Positions 15,938 through 23,991 of a stretch of 33,998 bases of DNA are shown here, piece by piece. A model generated the notes under the pieces. It was not told the DNA's origin and did not search any database. It saw only the letters and a list, made by a program, of their open reading frames with translations. Position numbers and translations under genes: made by a program. Every line of letters begins with the position of its first letter. The stretch's first letter is position 1. This DNA comes from Teichococcus deserti (GTDB taxonomy: Bacteria > Pseudomonadota > Alphaproteobacteria > Acetobacterales > Acetobacteraceae), in NCBI RefSeq assembly GCF_001982615.1, contig NZ_MLCO01000274.1, positions 1-33,998 on the forward strand. Reading direction: 5' to 3'.

Positions 15938-16930
15938 ATGATCGATCCGTTCGGCCGGCGGATCAGCTATCTCCGCGTCTCCGTCACCGATCGCTGCGAC
16001 CTCCGCTGCGTCTATTGCATGGCGGAGGATATGAGCTTCCTGCCCAAGGCCGAGATCCTCAGCCTGGAGGAGCTCGAGCGGCTCTGTAGCGCCTTCATCG
16101 GCCTGGGCGTCGACCGGCTGCGCCTGACCGGTGGCGAGCCGCTGGTGCGCCGCGACGTCATGCGGCTGATCCAGAACCTGGGCCAGCGGCTGGGCCCGGG
16201 CGGGTTGCGCGAGCTGACGCTGACCACCAACGGCACCCAGCTGACCAAGTATGCCGAGGGCCTCTTTGCTGCCGGCGTCCGCCGCATCAACGTCTCGCTC
16301 GATTCGCTCGACCCGGCGACCTTCAAGGCGCTGACCCGCTGGGGCGAGATCGGCAAGACGCTGGACGGCATCTTCGCCGCCAAGGCTGCCGGCCTGGCGG
16401 TCAAGATCAACGCCGTCGCCATGAAGGGCGTAAACGAAAAAGAATTCGACCGGATGATCGCCTGGTGCGGGGAGCACGGCTTCGACCTGACCCTGATCGA
16501 GACCATGCCGCTCGGCGAGATCACCGGGGAGCGCAGCGACCAGTACCTGCCGCTCTCCCTGGTCCGCCGCGACCTGCGGCAGCGCTGGACGCTGCAGGAC
16601 AGCGACCATGTCACCGGCGGCCCGGCCCGCTACATGACGGTGGCCGAGACCGGGCAGCGCCTGGGCTTCATCACGCCGATGACCCATAATTTCTGCGAAA
16701 GCTGCAACCGGGTGCGTCTCACCTGCACCGGAACCCTGTATATGTGCCTGGGCCAGGAGGATGCCGCGGATCTGCGCGCCGTCCTGCGCGACCCGGGCAT
16801 CGACGAGGCCGGGTTGCGGGCGGCGATCGAGGCGGCCATCGCCCGCAAGCCGCAGGGCCATGACTTCGTCATCGACCGGCGCCGCGCCCGACCCGCGGTC
16901 GCGCGCCACATGAGCGTCACAGGCGGCTGA
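15938..16930 (+). CDS. moaA: GTP 3',8-cyclase MoaA (molybdenum cofactor biosynthesis)
   Basis: A 330-residue radical SAM enzyme for the first step of molybdopterin synthesis, converting GTP to 3',8-cH2GTP with MoaC. The SAM cluster ligands are Cys20, Cys24, Cys27 (CDLRCVYC); the second cluster is Cys253, Cys256, Cys270 (FCESCNRVR...MC); and the C-terminus ends in the Gly-Gly tail needed for catalysis in this family. AGGAA lies eight bases before the ATG. No other moa gene is near. A protein with a molybdopterin-binding-type sequence is at the right end of the window, but the distance makes this only a loose link. Confidence 0.96.
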   Translation: MIDPFGRRISYLRVSVTDRCDLRCVYCMAEDMSFLPKAEILSLEELERLCSAFIGLGVDRLRLTGGEPLVRRDVMRLIQNLGQRLGPGGLRELTLTTNGTQLTKYAEGLFAAGVRRINVSLDSLDPATFKALTRWGEIGKTLDGIFAAKAAGLAVKINAVAMKGVNEKEFDRMIAWCGEHGFDLTLIETMPLGEITGERSDQYLPLSLVRRDLRQRWTLQDSDHVTGGPARYMTVAETGQRLGFITPMTHNFCESCNRVRLTCTGTLYMCLGQEDAADLRAVLRDPGIDEAGLRAAIEAAIARKPQGHDFVIDRRRARPAVARHMSVTGG

Positions 16931-16933
16931 GAG

Positions 16934-17344
16934 ATGGAAATGGACGGTGTGCGGAATATCGTGGCGTCGCTGTCCATCCCCGGCATGCCGGAATGGACCG
17001 GACTGCTGCTGCTCTGCCTGGGACTGCTCTGTGCCGCCGCCTTCCTGCTGATGCCCTTCAGCGTCTTCGGCGTGAAGGCGCGGCTGGAAGCCCTCGAAGT
17101 GCAGCTGGACGAGATCCAGGGCGAGCTGCGCGAGCTGGCGCTGCGGCTGCAGGAACCCGCCATCAGCCGGCGGCCGGCCGCCTCCACCGAGGAATGGGCG
17201 GAGCCGCCCACGCGGGGGCTGCCGCCGATGACGGCGCCGCGGGAATCGCGGATCACGCCGCCGGTGCCGCCGCCGGCGGCCTGGCCGGAGGCCCATCAGC
17301 CGCGGCGGTCGGAGCCGCGGCTTGATTGGCCGCGGCAGAAGTAG
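16934..17344 (+). CDS. Membrane-anchored coiled-coil protein of unknown function
   Basis: A 136-residue protein starting three bases after moaA, so probably co-transcribed. One transmembrane helix (WTGLLLLCLGLLCAAAFLLMPF, about 21-42) is followed by a short coiled coil (VKARLEALEVQLDEIQGELRELALRLQ truncated here in description to residues about 47-74) and a Pro/Arg-rich tail of about 60 residues. This layout suggests an anchor with a cytoplasmic tail, but I recognise no family. A good terminator follows. Confidence 0.65.
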   Translation: MEMDGVRNIVASLSIPGMPEWTGLLLLCLGLLCAAAFLLMPFSVFGVKARLEALEVQLDEIQGELRELALRLQEPAISRRPAASTEEWAEPPTRGLPPMTAPRESRITPPVPPPAAWPEAHQPRRSEPRLDWPRQK

Positions 17345-17355
17345 GCCGGCAAGGC

Positions 17356-17388
17356 CAGGGGAATGAATTCCCCTGAACCCTTCTTTTT
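17356..17388 (+). terminator. Rho-independent terminator after the moaA operon
   Basis: An 8-bp stem CAGGGGAA (17356-17363) with TTCCCCTG (17368-17375) and a TGAA loop is followed by AACCC and a T-rich run ending at TTTTTT. It lies 12 bases after the upstream stop. Confidence 0.75.
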
Positions 17389-17410
17389 TCTGTCGGTGCT
17401 GCCGTGCGCT

Positions 17411-18043
17411 TCAGCGGGCGCGGGCGGCCTGCGCTATGCTGCGGGTGAAGGCATCCGCATCCATCTCGGTCAGCAGCGCCTTCTGGCGCGCCGGGACGGC
17501 GACGAAGACCTTCAGGAAGCGGCCGGCGGCCACGCCCACGCAGACCTGCTGCCACATCGCGCTGCGGCCATAGGTGCCCTCGATCACCGCGCACTGCATC
17601 GGCGTGCCGCCGGCGACCTCCAGAACATGACGCGACGTCTCGGCCATGCGGCGGCCAGGGGCCGGGCTGGTGGCCTCGGCCACGCCCTCCTCCAGCTTGC
17701 CGGTCACCACGGCGGCCGGAGTGTCCGGCGTCAGCACCGGCTGGCCATGCTCGTAGAGGATCACCGAGGCAATCGCGGCCCGCGCCGCGACGCCGGTCCG
17801 CGCCAGGGTGGCATAGTCCACCGCGCGGCCCTGGCCGGGCGAGCTCGCCTCCATGTCCGTCGTCATGCCGCGGCTGAACCCGGCCGCCTGTTCGGGCAGC
17901 CGGGCCAGCACGATGTCATAGCTGGGCCGCGCCTGCGCGGCCCCGGCGGCGCCGGTCGCGGCCTCCTGGCCAGGCGCGACGCAGCCGGCCAGCAGGCCGG
18001 CGGCGCTCAGCACCAGCCACAGGCCGGGCCCGGCCGCCTTCAA
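17411..18043 (-). CDS. Lipoprotein of unknown function downstream of TerC
   Basis: A 210-residue protein with a lipoprotein signal: LWLVLSAAGLLAGC, lipidated Cys at about residue 21. The frame is open further upstream, but TTG 18043 overlaps the terC stop by four bases (TTGA), places the signal at the N-terminus and has GGGGG nearby, so it is preferred. The mature part has two Cys (MQCAVIEG and QQVCVGVAAG), and repeated mentions of VFVAVPARQKALLTEMD near the end; no known domain was recognised. It probably faces the periplasm from the inner or outer membrane. Being coupled to terC suggests a role in the same process (metal ion handling), but this is inference. Confidence 0.6.
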   Translation of the reverse strand: MKAAGPGLWLVLSAAGLLAGCVAPGQEAATGAAGAAQARPSYDIVLARLPEQAAGFSRGMTTDMEASSPGQGRAVDYATLARTGVAARAAIASVILYEHGQPVLTPDTPAAVVTGKLEEGVAEATSPAPGRRMAETSRHVLEVAGGTPMQCAVIEGTYGRSAMWQQVCVGVAAGRFLKVFVAVPARQKALLTEMDADAFTRSIAQAARAR

Positions 18044-18675
18044 TGCGCGGCCCCCGGTGCCGGCACGGGAAGCCCCAGCGCAAGAGCTGCATTCGCCATG
18101 ATCACGCCCTCCCAAAGCAGTTCAAAGCCGATATAGGCAATCAGCGCGACGCCGACATAGGCGATGATCTTGTAGCGATCCAGCAGCTTTGCCAGCAGCC
18201 CGCCCGCCAGGCCCATCATCACGATGGAGATGCCGAGGCCGACAATCAGCAGCGTCAGGTTGGAGCGCGCCACGCCGGCGACCGCCAGGACGTTGTCCAG
18301 GCTCATGGAGACGTCGGCCAGGATGATCTGCCACAGCGCCTGCAGCAGGCTCTTCTCCTCGGCCTCGGCCTTGGCCTCGCCCTCCTCGGCGCCGCCACGC
18401 CGCAGCTCGCGGAAGAAGGTGAAGGCGATGTAGAGCAGCGCGGCGCCGCCCACCAGGTCGACCCACCAGAGCGACAGCAGCAGCGTGGCGAAGATCGAGA
18501 AGACGATGCGCAGCACCGCCGCGGCGACCACGCCGAACAGCACCGCCTTGCCGCGCTGATGCGCCGGCAGCCCGGCCGCCGCCAGCCCGATCACCACGGC
18601 GTTGTCGCCCGACAGGATGACATTCAGCCAGATGATCTCGGCCAGCGGGCCGAGCATGCCAGTCAGACTTTCCAT
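18040..18675 (-). CDS. TerC-family integral membrane protein, copy 1
   Basis: A 211-residue membrane protein with about seven helices. The two TerC signature segments with acidic residues in the membrane are present: SGDNAVVIGLAAAGLP near 21-36 and ADVSMSLDNVLAVAG near 120. A charged Glu/Lys/Ala-rich cytoplasmic loop lies between. The family includes Mn(II) exporters and tellurite-resistance-associated proteins; metal export is the best guess. ATG 18675 has GGGGGAA upstream. It is a paralogue of the next gene upstream (18932-19579), which is on the same strand but separated by a terminator. A 19-base palindrome is about 140 bases upstream. Confidence 0.9.
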   Translation of the reverse strand: MESLTGMLGPLAEIIWLNVILSGDNAVVIGLAAAGLPAHQRGKAVLFGVVAAAVLRIVFSIFATLLLSLWWVDLVGGAALLYIAFTFFRELRRGGAEEGEAKAEAEEKSLLQALWQIILADVSMSLDNVLAVAGVARSNLTLLIVGLGISIVMMGLAGGLLAKLLDRYKIIAYVGVALIAYIGFELLWEGVIMANAALALGLPVPAPGAAH

Positions 18676-18811
18676 CAAGGATTCCCCCGCACACGAAGCG
18701 CCGAGCCGCGCCAAGAAAGGGCCGTTATGGCCCGCAATTCCGGCGGCACGCTCCGCGAGCGGGCCTGCCCCGTCAAGGCAGCGCCCCCCGGGCGCCTGTC
18801 GGACAAGTGAC

Positions 18812-18830
18812 GGATTCGCAATGCGAATCC
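18812..18830. promoter_or_regulatory. 19-bp perfect palindrome upstream of terC copy 1
   Basis: GGATTCGCA-A-TGCGAATCC: nine-base arms with one central base. It lies between the terminator of one terC and the start of the other. The size fits a homodimeric regulator operator; the pattern is reminiscent of Fur-superfamily boxes (7-1-7 type), which would fit a metal exporter, but this is unproven. The arms also create two GANTC methylation sites. Confidence 0.45.
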
Positions 18831-18869
18831 TGCCCGCGCGGAAACGGGACCGGTGCCGCGGCGGGCATG

Positions 18870-18901
18870 AAAAAGGGCCCGGCAGCCTGGCTGCCGGGCC
18901 C
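18870..18901 (-). terminator. Rho-independent terminator after terC copy 2
   Basis: On the minus strand an 11-bp stem GGGCCCGGCAG/CTGCCGGGCCC (18901-18891 and 18885-18875) with a five-base loop is followed by five T (18874-18870). It is 31 bases after the stop of terC copy 2. Confidence 0.85.
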
Positions 18902-18931
18902 CTTTCCGGGCGGGTGTCGAGGTCGGGGCGC

Positions 18932-19579
18932 TCAGCCGGCCGGCTGGCTGCCGCCGGTGATATAGGGCAGCACCTCGCCGCCGCCGGCCCAGATCATCTG
19001 GATCGAGACATAGAGGATGACCAGCAGGCCAACCCAGGCGATCCAGCGGTAGCGCTCGAGCAGCCGCGCGATGAAGGTGGCGGCCACGCCCATCAGCACC
19101 ACCGAGATGGCCAGGCCCACCACCAGCACCCAGAGATGGTCCTTGGCGGCGCCGGCGACGGCCAGGACATTGTCCAGGCTCATCGAGACGTCGGCCACCA
19201 GGATCTGGATGATGGCGCCCTTCAGGGTCTTGCCCTGGCCCGGGGCGGCGGCGGCCTGCTCCATCTCCGCCTCGGAGACTTCCGGCTGATGGCCGCGCTG
19301 CAGCTCGCGGAACATCTTGTAGCAGACCCAGAGCAGCAGGATGCCGCCCGCCAGCGTCAGGCCGACGATGGCCAGCAGCTGGGTGGTGATGGCGGCGAAG
19401 CCGATCCGCATGATCGTCGCCGCGGCGATGCCCCAGAAGATCGCCTTGCGCCGCTGTTCGGTGGGCAGGCCGGCCGCGGCCATGCCCACGACGATGGCGT
19501 TGTCGCCCGCCAGCACGAGGTCGATCAGCAGGACCTGTCCGAGAGCGATCAGCTCCGGCATGAAAGCCGCCAAATCCAT
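18932..19579 (-). CDS. TerC-family integral membrane protein, copy 2
   Basis: A 215-residue membrane protein, clearly related to the copy at 18040-18675: AGDNAIVVGMAAAGLP near residue 23 and ADVSMSLDNVLAVAGAAKD near 120 carry the conserved acidic residues, with a Gln/Glu-rich cytoplasmic loop between helices three and four. ATG 19579 is chosen because it starts just before the first helix and has GGGGA about ten bases upstream; the earlier open codons look non-coding. It has its own terminator, so the two paralogues are separately transcribed. Likely metal (possibly manganese) efflux by family, unproven. Confidence 0.9.
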   Translation of the reverse strand: MDLAAFMPELIALGQVLLIDLVLAGDNAIVVGMAAAGLPTEQRRKAIFWGIAAATIMRIGFAAITTQLLAIVGLTLAGGILLLWVCYKMFRELQRGHQPEVSEAEMEQAAAAPGQGKTLKGAIIQILVADVSMSLDNVLAVAGAAKDHLWVLVVGLAISVVLMGVAATFIARLLERYRWIAWVGLLVILYVSIQMIWAGGGEVLPYITGGSQPAG

Positions 19580-19777
19580 GAACGCTTGTCCCCATTCCCG
19601 ATGGTGAGCCCGGCGCATAAGGCTGTCTTGAACATTGCACAACAGTCATGCAGGAACATGACAGCTTTGACATGTTTGGCCGGTTGACGGGGCCAGGCCT
19701 GGCGGCCATTCCCCGCCCTCCCGGGCCGCGCGCGTGCCGGCCAGCTCGCCTCCCTCACCCGCGCAGGAGATCGGCCC

Positions 19778-21109
19778 ATGGTGCCGCGCTATTCCCGTCC
19801 CGAAATGGCCGCCATCTGGTCTCCCGAGGCGCGCTACAAGATCTGGTTCGAGATCGAGGCCCTGGCCGCCGAGGCCATGGGCGACCTTGGCACCATCCCG
19901 GCCGAGGCCGCGGCGCTGATCCGCGCCAAGGGCGGCCCGCGCGCCGCCGCCATCTCGGACGCCGACCTGGCGCGAATCGACGAGATCGAGCGCGAGACCC
20001 GGCACGACGTCATCGCCTTCCTGACCTGGCTGGGCGAGGGCATCGGCCCCGAAGCCCGTTTCATGCACCAGGGCCTGACCAGCTCCGACGTGCTGGACAC
20101 CTGCCTGTCGGTGCAGCTGGCCCGCGCCGCCGACCTGCTGCTGGCCGACCTCGACGCGCTGCTGGCCGCCCTGAAGCGCCGCGCCATCGAGCACAAGCTG
20201 ACGCCGACCATCGGCCGCAGCCACGGCATCCATGCCGAGCCCACCACCTTCGGCCTGAAGCTGGCCGGCCATTACGCCGAGTTCAGTCGCAACCGCGCCC
20301 GCCTCGCCGTCGCGCGTGAAGAAATCGCCACCTGCGCCATCTCCGGCGCCGTCGGCACCTTCGCCGCCGTCGACCCGAAGGTCGAGGAATTCGTGGCCCA
20401 GAAGCTCGGCCTGGCCGTCGAGCCGGTCTCCACCCAGGTGATCCCGCGCGACCGCCACGCCGCCTTCTTCGCGACGCTGGCCGTCATCGCCTCGGGCATC
20501 GAGCGGCTGGCGACCGAGGTGCGGCACCTGCAGCGCTCCGAGGTGCGGGAGGCGGAAGAATACTTCCACCCCGGCCAGAAGGGGTCCTCGGCCATGCCGC
20601 ACAAGCGCAACCCGGTGCTGTCCGAGAACCTGACGGGTCTGGCCCGGCTGGTCCGCGGCTATGCCCTGCCGGCTCTGGAGAACGTGGCGCTGTGGCACGA
20701 GCGCGACATCAGCCACTCCTCGGTCGAGCGGGTGATCGGCCCGGACGCCACCATCGCCCTCGACTTCGCGCTGTTCCGCCTGACCGGCATGATCGACAAG
20801 CTGACCGTCTATCCGGAGCGGATGAACGCCAACCTGGAGAGCCTCGGCGGCGTGGCGCACAGCCAGAAGGTGCTGCTGGCGCTGACCCAGGCCGGGCTGT
20901 CGCGCGAGGGCGCCTACCGCGCCGTGCAGCGCGCCGCCATGGCGACCTGGACCGCGCTCGGCTCGGACGACGCCAGGACTTTCCGCGACAACCTGCTGCT
21001 CGATGCCGAAGTGTCGGAGAAGTTCGACGCGGCGACGATCGATCAGATCATCGACCCGCAGCGCGACTTCCGCCACGTCGACACCATTTTCCAGCGCGTC
21101 TTCGGCTGA
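19778..21109 (+). CDS. purB: Adenylosuccinate lyase PurB
   Basis: A 443-residue fumarase-superfamily enzyme that makes fumarate and either AICAR or AMP in purine synthesis. The superfamily signature GSSAMPHKRNP is at 269-279 (flexible catalytic Ser loop), GRSHGIHAEPTTFG carries the catalytic His149, and TSSDVLDT (101-108) binds the substrate. Length matches the Bacillus/alphaproteobacterial type rather than the longer E. coli type. AGGAG is eight bases upstream of the ATG. It is divergent from terC copy 2 (198-base gap) and is followed by a terminator-like hairpin, so it is probably a single-gene unit. Confidence 0.96.
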   Translation: MVPRYSRPEMAAIWSPEARYKIWFEIEALAAEAMGDLGTIPAEAAALIRAKGGPRAAAISDADLARIDEIERETRHDVIAFLTWLGEGIGPEARFMHQGLTSSDVLDTCLSVQLARAADLLLADLDALLAALKRRAIEHKLTPTIGRSHGIHAEPTTFGLKLAGHYAEFSRNRARLAVAREEIATCAISGAVGTFAAVDPKVEEFVAQKLGLAVEPVSTQVIPRDRHAAFFATLAVIASGIERLATEVRHLQRSEVREAEEYFHPGQKGSSAMPHKRNPVLSENLTGLARLVRGYALPALENVALWHERDISHSSVERVIGPDATIALDFALFRLTGMIDKLTVYPERMNANLESLGGVAHSQKVLLALTQAGLSREGAYRAVQRAAMATWTALGSDDARTFRDNLLLDAEVSEKFDAATIDQIIDPQRDFRHVDTIFQRVFG

Positions 21110-21125
21110 CAAAGCAGACAGCAAG

Positions 21126-21148
21126 GCGGGGGGAGGAATTCCCCCCGC
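21126..21148 (+). terminator. Hairpin after purB
   Basis: GCGGGGGG (21126-21133) pairs with CCCCCCGC (21141-21148) around a seven-base loop, 16 bases after the purB stop. Only a weak TTT follows at some distance, so termination may be partial. Confidence 0.55.
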
Positions 21149-21332
21149 GACCTCTAGGTTTGCGCCCCATCTTCTTTCTGGTCCCTGGCCAGGCCAGACC
21201 GCAGGAACAGACACTTACCGGGCTACCTGACACGCGGCTGTGAAGGCCTGGCCATGAAGCGGCCGGGTGTCCGCCACGGTTCTGCCTTACGGACTGGCCA
21301 CCTTCAGGCTCATGTCGAGGAGGAACCCTACC

Positions 21333-21680
21333 ATGCCCGGCTTCCGCAACTTGGCTTTGGCTGGCATGGCCGCAGTCGGCCTGGCGCTGGGGATCACCGC
21401 GCTGCCGGCTCAGGCCCAGACCAACATGGCCCAAACCAACATGGCCCCGACCAACTTGGTCCAGACCAACATGGCCCAGGCGAATGACGGGGTCGTGCTG
21501 GTGCACGACCACTGGCGCCGCGGCGGCTATTACGGCCGGCCGCACTACTACCGCCCGCCGCCGCCCCCGCGCTATTACGGCTATGACCGTCCGCGCTATT
21601 ATCATCCGCCGCCGCGCGTCTACTACCCGCCGCCGCCGCGCTATTACCGCCCGCCGCCGCCGGTCTATTACGGCTACTGA
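21333..21680 (+). CDS. Secreted Tyr/Pro-rich repeat protein
   Basis: A 115-residue small exported protein. AGGAGG is nine bases upstream of ATG 21333, and a clear signal peptide (hydrophobic about 8-24, cleavage at AQA-Q near 30) follows. The mature start has a five-residue repeat of the type QTNMA (four copies), then about 65 residues rich in Tyr, Pro, Arg and His, with motifs such as RYYRPPPP and PVYYGY. Such composition is common in small alphaproteobacterial exported proteins of unknown role; surface or cell-wall binding, or metal binding by His, are possible. Terminators lie on both sides, so it is monocistronic. Confidence 0.75.
   Translation: MPGFRNLALAGMAAVGLALGITALPAQAQTNMAQTNMAPTNLVQTNMAQANDGVVLVHDHWRRGGYYGRPHYYRPPPPPRYYGYDRPRYYHPPPRVYYPPPPRYYRPPPPVYYGY
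21417..21476. repeat. 15-bp tandem repeat in the secreted protein gene
   Basis: Four head-to-tail copies of CAGACCAACATGGCC with a few substitutions, encoding Gln-Thr-Asn-Met-Ala or variants right after the signal peptide. The unit is in frame, so expansion or contraction would not break the gene. Confidence 0.85.
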
Positions 21681-21700
21681 ACAAACAGGAAAAAGCAGAG

Positions 21701-21729
21701 GGCCAGGGGAATTCCGTCCCCTGGCCTTT
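21701..21729. terminator. Terminator between the secreted protein gene and ubiK
   Basis: A perfect 10-bp stem GGCCAGGGGA (21701-21710)/TCCCCTGGCC (21717-21726) with a six-base loop, followed by TTT. It lies between converging stops at 21680 and 21741; the T run favours the plus strand, but both transcripts could end here. Confidence 0.7.
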
Positions 21730-21740
21730 CGTGCTGCCTG

Positions 21741-22046
21741 TCAGACCGGCGCTCCGGGCGACGCATCGGTCGGCTTCTCGGCCAGCCTGGCTTCCAGCTT
21801 CGCGACCCGCTCGGCCAGGGCCGAGCTTTCCTCCCGCGCCCGCCGCGCCACTTCCAGCGCCGCGTCCAGGTCCTCGCGCCGGACCAGCTCCAGGCGCTGC
21901 ACCATCACCTCGACCTGGGACTTGGCCATGGCCTCCACTTCGGCGCGGAGTCCGGCGACCACCGAGAAGGCGCCGCCGGCCATGCCGGCCAGGTCGTCGA
22001 AGAACTTGCCCCGGCGCCCAGCGCCGCCTTCGGAACCGCTATTCAT
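21741..22046 (-). CDS. ubiK: UbiK-family ubiquinone biosynthesis accessory factor (BMFP protein)
   Basis: A 101-residue protein with FFDDLAGMAGGAFSVVAGLR, then VEVMVQRLELVRREDLDAAL and a C-terminal coiled coil ending AERVAKLEARL; this is the BMFP/YqiC pattern. UbiK in E. coli helps ubiquinone synthesis under oxygen and forms trimers that interact with membranes. ATG 22046 is preferred over the longer open frame because GGAGG lies nine bases upstream and the family starts about here. It is divergent from hldD across a 117-base promoter region. Confidence 0.82.
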   Translation of the reverse strand: MNSGSEGGAGRRGKFFDDLAGMAGGAFSVVAGLRAEVEAMAKSQVEVMVQRLELVRREDLDAALEVARRAREESSALAERVAKLEARLAEKPTDASPGAPV

Positions 22047-22163
22047 CCTGCTGACCCTCCATTTGCGGCGCAACTTGCCCGGCCCCGCGCCCGGCGCCTA
22101 TACCCGGCGCGCCCGGCGGGCGACCATGCCCTCCCGCTCGCAAAATCGCGGAAGGACCCGTTG

Positions 22164-23153
22164 ATGTATCTGGTCACTGGCGGCGCCGGTTTCATCGGCT
22201 CCAACCTGGTCGCGGCGCTTTGTGAGCGGGGCGAGGAGGTGATGGTCTGCGACCGGCTGCGGGCGGGCGAGGAAGGGCGCGAGAAGTGGCGCAACCTGGC
22301 GCGCCACGACATCGCCGGCGTCCTGCCCCCGGAGCGGCTGTGGGACTGGCTGGCGGGGAACAAGCCGGAGGTCATCTTCCATCTGGGCGCCATCAGCGCG
22401 ACGACGGTGCGCGACGGCGACCTGGTGGCCGAGAACAACCTGACCCTGACGCTGGCGCTGCACGACTGGTGCGCGCAGTCCGGGGTGCGGCTGGTCTATG
22501 CCTCCTCGGCGGCGACCTATGGCGACGGGGCCGAGGGCTTCGACGACGACCCGGCGCGCGACGCGCTGGCGCGGCTCAGGCCACTGAACCTCTACGGCTG
22601 GTCGAAGCACCAGACCGACCGGCGGATCGCAGCACTCCAGGCGCTGGGCCGGCCGGCGCCGCCGCAATGCGCCGGGCTGAAGTTCTTCAACGTCTACGGG
22701 CCGAATGAATTCCACAAGGGCCGCATGGCCAGCGTGGTGCTGCACAAGTTCCGCCAGATCATGACCGGCGCCCCGGCGACGCTGTTCAAGTCGGATCGCG
22801 AGGGCATCGCCGATGGCGAGCAGCTGCGCGACTTCGTCCATGTCGACGACTGCGTCGAGGTGATGCTCTGGCTGCTGGACCACCCGGAGGCGAACGGGCT
22901 GTTCAACGTCGGCACCGGCACCGCGCGCAGCTTCCTCGACCTGACGCGGGCGATCTATGCGGCGCTGGGCCGCACGCCGGAGATCGCCTTCGTCGAGATG
23001 CCGGTCGATCTGGTGGGCAAGTACCAGTATTATACCCAGGCGCGGATGGAACGGCTGCGCGCCGCCGGCTTCGACGGCAGCGCCACCAGCCTCGAGGACG
23101 GGGTGCGGCGCTACGTTCAGGACTTCCTGACCCAGCCCGATCCCTACCGGTAA
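22164..23153 (+). CDS. hldD: ADP-L-glycero-D-manno-heptose 6-epimerase
   Basis: A 329-residue extended SDR (NAD-binding TGGAGFIGSN at 5-14; SSAATYG at 114-120; Tyr144 and Lys148 in LYGWSKH). The motifs FFNVYGPNEFHKGRMASV and DFVHVDDCV are characteristic of HldD/RfaD, which inverts C6 of ADP-heptose for the lipopolysaccharide inner core. The ATG at 22164 is preferred over the TTG one codon earlier; GAAGGA lies seven bases upstream. It is the first gene of an envelope-related operon; lgt follows after 12 bases. Confidence 0.93.
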   Translation: MYLVTGGAGFIGSNLVAALCERGEEVMVCDRLRAGEEGREKWRNLARHDIAGVLPPERLWDWLAGNKPEVIFHLGAISATTVRDGDLVAENNLTLTLALHDWCAQSGVRLVYASSAATYGDGAEGFDDDPARDALARLRPLNLYGWSKHQTDRRIAALQALGRPAPPQCAGLKFFNVYGPNEFHKGRMASVVLHKFRQIMTGAPATLFKSDREGIADGEQLRDFVHVDDCVEVMLWLLDHPEANGLFNVGTGTARSFLDLTRAIYAALGRTPEIAFVEMPVDLVGKYQYYTQARMERLRAAGFDGSATSLEDGVRRYVQDFLTQPDPYR

Positions 23154-23165
23154 GGCCGCCGCCTG

Positions 23166-23975
23166 ATGCTCTTCGCCATCCCCTTCCCCGCCATCGACCC
23201 GGTGCTGGTCGAGATCGGGCCCTTCGCCATCCGCTGGTACGCCCTGGCCTATATCGCCGGCATCATCATCGGCTGGCGGCTGATGCGGCGGCTGGCGGCG
23301 CTGCAGCCGGTGGCCGCCAGCGCGGAGCAGATCGACGACTTCGTCACCTGGGCGGTGCTGGGGGTGATCCTGGGCGGGCGGCTGGGCTATGTCCTGTTCT
23401 ACCAGACCGACCACTATCTCTCGGCGCCCTGGGAGGCGCTCTACCTCTGGAAGGGCGGCATGTCCTTCCATGGCGGGGCGGCCGGCGTCATCGTCGCCAT
23501 CCTGCTGTTCTGCCGGCGCCAGGGGCTGAACGTGCTGCGCTTCGGCGACCGGCTGACCGCGGTGGTGCCGATCGGGCTGCTGTTCGGCCGGCTGGCGAAC
23601 TTCATCAACGGCGAGCTCTGGGGCCGCGTCAGCGACGTGCCCTGGGCCATGGTCTTCCCGCATGGCGGGCCCGAGCCGCGCCACCCCAGCCAGCTCTACC
23701 AGGCCTTCCTGGAAGGTTTTTGCCTGTTGGTCATCCTGCAGATCCTGGTCCGGATTCCTGCCATCAGGGAACGCCAGGGCTTCGTCGCCGGCGCCTTCCT
23801 GGCCGGCTACGGCGTCGCCCGCATCATCGGCGAGCTCTTCCGCCAGCCCGACGCGCAGCTCGGTTTCCTCTGGGGCGGCGCCACCATGGGCCAGCTGCTG
23901 TCGATCCCGATGGTGCTGGTGGGCGCGACGCTGATGCTGGCGGCCCGCCCGCCGGCCCGACCGGCCACGGCCTGA
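23166..23975 (+). CDS. lgt: Prolipoprotein diacylglyceryl transferase Lgt
   Basis: A 269-residue inner-membrane enzyme that attaches diacylglycerol from phosphatidylglycerol to the lipobox Cys of prolipoproteins, the first step of lipoprotein maturation. The Lgt signature [14 protein letters not shown] lies at 141-154; SFHGG carries His102, and RHPSQLYQ and [16 protein letters not shown] are conserved catalytic regions. About seven transmembrane helices. Twelve bases separate it from hldD and 16 from the methyltransferase gene that follows. The substrates in this window include the lipoproteins at 17411 and 25846. Confidence 0.96.
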   Translation: MLFAIPFPAIDPVLVEIGPFAIRWYALAYIAGIIIGWRLMRRLAALQPVAASAEQIDDFVTWAVLGVILGGRLGYVLFYQTDHYLSAPWEALYLWKGGMSFHGGAAGVIVAILLFCRRQGLNVLRFGDRLTAVVPIGLLFGRLANFINGELWGRVSDVPWAMVFPHGGPEPRHPSQLYQAFLEGFCLLVILQILVRIPAIRERQGFVAGAFLAGYGVARIIGELFRQPDAQLGFLWGGATMGQLLSIPMVLVGATLMLAARPPARPATA

Positions 23976-23991
23976 GGACGGGGCCCGCGCC

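Larger units (their letters stand above)
18676..18931. other. Intergenic region between the two terC genes
   Basis: 256 bases that hold the terminator of the upstream terC paralogue, the promoter of the downstream one, and a perfect palindrome (listed separately). A 27-codon open frame on the plus strand at 18727 has no supporting feature and is not called. Confidence 0.5.

Noticed and set aside
18727-18810. A 27-codon plus-strand frame between the terC genes
   Set aside because: No neighbour, no domain, and lies in a promoter/terminator region; only a weak purine run precedes it.
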